Notes under the pieces: generated by a model
The model's input: only the letters and a program-made list of their open reading frames with translations
Told to the model about the DNA's origin: nothing
The model's database searches: none
Shown: positions 4,990 to 7,421 of the stretch, piece after piece
Layout: each line of letters begins with the position of its first letter
Position numbering within the stretch: position 1 is the first letter of the stretch
Program-made: the position numbers and the translations under genes
Assembly: GCA_002591625.1 (NCBI GenBank)
Contig: PCDB01000055.1
Coordinates: forward strand, 1 to 7,421
DNA: 7,421 nucleotides
Direction: 5' to 3'
Source of the DNA: Porticoccaceae bacterium
GTDB lineage: Bacteria; Pseudomonadota; Gammaproteobacteria; Pseudomonadales; Porticoccaceae

Positions 4990-7421
4990 GTGCGAATGGA
5001 TAAGTTCACCAATCAATTACAAGGGGCCTTGGGAGATGCGCAATCGATAGCTATTGGTCGAGATCATGCTTCCGTTGAACCAGTGCATCTCATGTTAGCA
5101 ATTCTCAATCAACCTCAAGGTACCGTCAAATCCATACTCAATCGAGCGGGATACGATATACCGGGAATGCTCGCAGGATTGACCGAGAAAATGGAGTCAG
5201 TGCCTCGGATAAATAAACCTACAGGCGAGATTGCATTTTCAACTGAGGCATTAAAAGTTATTAATCTAAGTGATCGTAATGCGCAGAGAAAAGGTGATCA
5301 GTTTATATCTACTGAGGTGCTGCTTGAGGCATTGCTAGATGAGCAGAACTCGTTAGGAGCGATGTTAGCCAAGTACGGAGATAGGCAAAAGGCTCTTAAA
5401 GCGGTCGAAGCGGTTCGAAACGGGGAAAGCGTCATGGATATGGACGCAGAGCAAAAAAGAGAAGCGTTAGAGAAGTTTACCGTGGATCTCACAGCCCGAG
5501 CGGAGCGAGGTGATTTAGATCCTGTTATAGGGAGAGATGATGAAATCCGTCGTACCATCCAAGTCCTCCAGCGGCGCACAAAAAATAATCCAGTGCTAAT
5601 TGGCGAGCCAGGTGTTGGCAAGACGGCGATCGTCGAAGGATTGGCGCAGAGAATTATCAATGGAGAAGTCCCAGATGGCATAAAGCAAAAAAAAGTATTG
5701 AGCCTGGACTTTGGCGCTCTGCTGGCTGGAGCCAAATTACGTGGTGAATTTGAAGAGCGCTTGAAATCTGTACTTAATGAACTGTCCAAGCAAGATGGTC
5801 AGATTATTTTGTTTATAGATGAGTTGCATACTATGGTCGGCGCTGGAAAGGCAGAGGGGGCATTGGATGCGGGGAATATGCTAAAACCTGCGCTTTCACG
5901 CGGAGAGCTTCATTGCGTGGGCGCTACCACTCTAAACGAATATCGTCAGCATATTGAGAAAGATGCAGCGTTGGAGCGACGGTTCCAGAAGGTCTTGGTG
6001 GAAGAACCCGATGAGGGTGACACGATAGCAATCTTGCGCGGCCTGAAGGAGAGGTATGAGGTTCATCATGGAGTTGAAATTACTGATTCGGCTATCGTTT
6101 CAGCCACTCGTTTATCACAACGTTACATAACTGATCGGCAGTTGCCTGACAAAGCGATCGATCTGATTGATGAGGCGGGGAGTCGGATCAGAATGGAAAT
6201 CGATTCTAAACCGGAGACAATGGATCGACTAGATAGGCGCATTATTCAGCTAAAGATAGAGCGCGAAGTGCTATCTAAAGAGACTGACGGGGCATCTCAG
6301 AAACGATTGAAGAAGCTCAAGGGAGAACTCTCTAATCTTGAGGCTGAGTATGCTGATCTTGGTGAGGTATGGAAAGCTGAAAAAGCATCTGTTCAGGGTG
6401 CTACGCATATTAAGAGTCAATTAGAGCAGAGTCGTTTAGACCTTGAGATGGCGAGAAGGGCAGGCAACTTGGAAAAAATGGCGCAAATCCAATACAGCGT
6501 GATACCGGAATTTGAAAAGAAACTTGCAAGTGCTCGGGAGCAGGAAACTTGTGACAACAAATTATTGAGAACGCGGGTTACAGAAGAAGAAATTGCCGAA
6601 GTCGTTTCTAGATGGACAGGAATACCAGTGGCCAAAATGCTCGAAGGAGAGCGCGAAAAATTACTTAATATGGAAAGAGATCTCAGTGAAAGAGTAATTG
6701 GTCAAGATAGGGCGATTGCAGCCGTTTCCAATGCAGTTCGGCGCTCGAGAGCAGGTCTATCAGATCCTGATCGGCCGAATGGCTCATTCATGTTTCTCGG
6801 CCCAACAGGAGTTGGCAAAACCGAGTTATGTAAAGCCTTAGCCGAATTCTTGTTTGATACTGAAGAATCCATGATACGAATCGATATGTCAGAATTCATG
6901 GAAAAGCACTCGGTCTCACGTCTAATTGGTGCGCCGCCGGGTTATTTGGGTTACGAGGAGGGTGGATATTTGACTGAAGCCGTGCGGCGCAGACCCTATT
7001 CACTGCTTTTGCTGGATGAAGTAGAGAAGGCCCATCCAGATGTTTTCAACTTACTATTGCAGGTGCTGGATGATGGGAGGTTGACAGATGGACAGGGAAG
7101 AACAGTTGACTTTAAAAATACAGTGATTGTAATGACGTCGAATTTGGGAACAGACATGGTTGAAGTGTTATCTGATGAGGGTGACTATGATGTCATGAGA
7201 TCTGCTGTTATGGATGTTGTTGCCCAACATTTTAGGCCTGAATTTATCAATCGAATAGATGAATCAATCGTTTTCGCGCCACTTTCACGCTCTGCACTTG
7301 AAGAAATTGCAGACATACATCTTAAGATTTTGTCGCGAAGATTGGCTGACCAAGACATGGCTCTAGAAATCAGAGAGGAGCTCTTAAAGCGAGTCCTAGA
7401 AGCTGGTTATGATCCTGTTTA
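4990..7421 (+). CDS. clpB: ATP-dependent protein disaggregase ClpB (3' end outside window)
   Basis: ClpB is a cytoplasmic hexameric AAA+ machine that, with DnaK, pulls polypeptides out of aggregates. The 810 visible residues run colinear with E. coli ClpB, mostly one number lower. The N-terminal substrate domain covers about 1-145. NBD1 has Walker A GEPGVGKT (205-212), Walker B FIDE (275-278) and arginines 330/331. The coiled-coil M domain lies at about 408-523. NBD2 has Walker A GPTGVGKT (604-611), Walker B LLDE (674-677) and Arg755. The second-ring pore loop GYLGYEEGG keeps Tyr652, but the first-ring loop reads [11 protein letters not shown], with Leu250 where E. coli has Tyr251. The sequence stops at DPV plus TA, within the usual DPVYGARPLKR, so about 50 residues are missing. 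The GTG at 4990 is preferred over the ATG at 4996: it gives MRMDKFTN, like E. coli MRLDRLTN, and has GAGGGAG six bases upstream. A sigma-32 promoter precedes it. Confidence 0.97.
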   Translation, partial: MRMDKFTNQLQGALGDAQSIAIGRDHASVEPVHLMLAILNQPQGTVKSILNRAGYDIPGMLAGLTEKMESVPRINKPTGEIAFSTEALKVINLSDRNAQRKGDQFISTEVLLEALLDEQNSLGAMLAKYGDRQKALKAVEAVRNGESVMDMDAEQKREALEKFTVDLTARAERGDLDPVIGRDDEIRRTIQVLQRRTKNNPVLIGEPGVGKTAIVEGLAQRIINGEVPDGIKQKKVLSLDFGALLAGAKLRGEFEERLKSVLNELSKQDGQIILFIDELHTMVGAGKAEGALDAGNMLKPALSRGELHCVGATTLNEYRQHIEKDAALERRFQKVLVEEPDEGDTIAILRGLKERYEVHHGVEITDSAIVSATRLSQRYITDRQLPDKAIDLIDEAGSRIRMEIDSKPETMDRLDRRIIQLKIEREVLSKETDGASQKRLKKLKGELSNLEAEYADLGEVWKAEKASVQGATHIKSQLEQSRLDLEMARRAGNLEKMAQIQYSVIPEFEKKLASAREQETCDNKLLRTRVTEEEIAEVVSRWTGIPVAKMLEGEREKLLNMERDLSERVIGQDRAIAAVSNAVRRSRAGLSDPDRPNGSFMFLGPTGVGKTELCKALAEFLFDTEESMIRIDMSEFMEKHSVSRLIGAPPGYLGYEEGGYLTEAVRRRPYSLLLLDEVEKAHPDVFNLLLQVLDDGRLTDGQGRTVDFKNTVIVMTSNLGTDMVEVLSDEGDYDVMRSAVMDVVAQHFRPEFINRIDESIVFAPLSRSALEEIADIHLKILSRRLADQDMALEIREELLKRVLEAGYDPV
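5422..5436 (+). promoter_or_regulatory. Candidate internal ribosome binding site and start for short ClpB
   Basis: GGGGA (5422-5426) lies seven bases before the in-frame ATG of Met149 (5434-5436), in the linker between the N domain and NBD1. E. coli clpB starts its shorter isoform, lacking the N domain, at a GTG at residue 149 in the matching place. Here the codon is ATG, so the same dual initiation is plausible. The Shine-Dalgarno match is moderate. Confidence 0.4.

Noticed and set aside
5298..5789. Minus-strand ORF of 163 codons inside clpB
   Set aside because: It is opposite the highly conserved NBD1 of ClpB, whose motifs are intact. The serine-rich translation is typical of an antisense shadow.
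4996..7421. ATG at 4996 as the clpB start
   Set aside because: The in-frame GTG two codons earlier gives the conserved N terminus MRMDKFTN and a better six-base spacing to GAGGGAG.
1..7421. A defence, mobile or otherwise undescribed multi-gene system
   Set aside because: Every long coding region is a recognised housekeeping gene, the composition is even, and no transposase, integrase, array or toxin-antitoxin pair is visible.

Overview
The window is a chromosomal stretch of housekeeping genes. It most likely comes from a gammaproteobacterium, possibly a marine or uncultivated lineage; that is inferred from protein resemblance only. FabA, IspB and ClpB all read very close to the E. coli proteins in their conserved motifs. 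FabA is largely limited to gamma- and some alphaproteobacteria, and a recognisable sigma-32 heat-shock promoter precedes clpB. Base composition looks even and moderate throughout, with no sign of a transferred island. I see no tRNA, rRNA, insertion sequence, phage gene or CRISPR array.

Layout. (1) Positions 1-245, minus strand: the N-terminal half of fabA (unsaturated fatty acid synthesis), cut by the window edge. (2) 246-430: a short divergent intergenic region with a candidate promoter for each direction. (3) 431-1396, plus: ispB, the long-chain polyprenyl diphosphate synthase for the quinone side chain. (4) 1397-1600: an intergenic region with a palindrome and a perfect TATAAT box. (5) 1601-4563, plus: a compact three-gene operon, pntAA-pntAB-pntB, encoding the proton-translocating NAD(P) transhydrogenase in its split-alpha form. 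(6) 4564-4989: a 426-base non-coding region holding a nested inverted repeat just after pntB, a doubtful 50-codon ORF, an 8-base inverted repeat and a sigma-32-type promoter. (7) 4990-7421, plus: clpB, the AAA+ disaggregase, running off the right edge about 50 residues short of its usual end.

The genes do not form one pathway. FabA and IspB both feed membrane components (unsaturated acyl chains and ubiquinone/menaquinone tails), and the transhydrogenase uses the proton gradient to make NADPH, which fatty acid synthesis consumes. ClpB is a separate stress-induced unit with its own promoter.

I found no undescribed multi-gene system. The best second-look items are residue-level departures in otherwise conserved machines. 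In ClpB the first-ring pore-loop tyrosine is leucine. In the transhydrogenase, the membrane histidine of PntB is asparagine, and the alternative histidine I would expect in PntAB is serine. An internal ClpB start with its own ribosome binding site and the structured DNA around the pntB-clpB gap are also worth checking.
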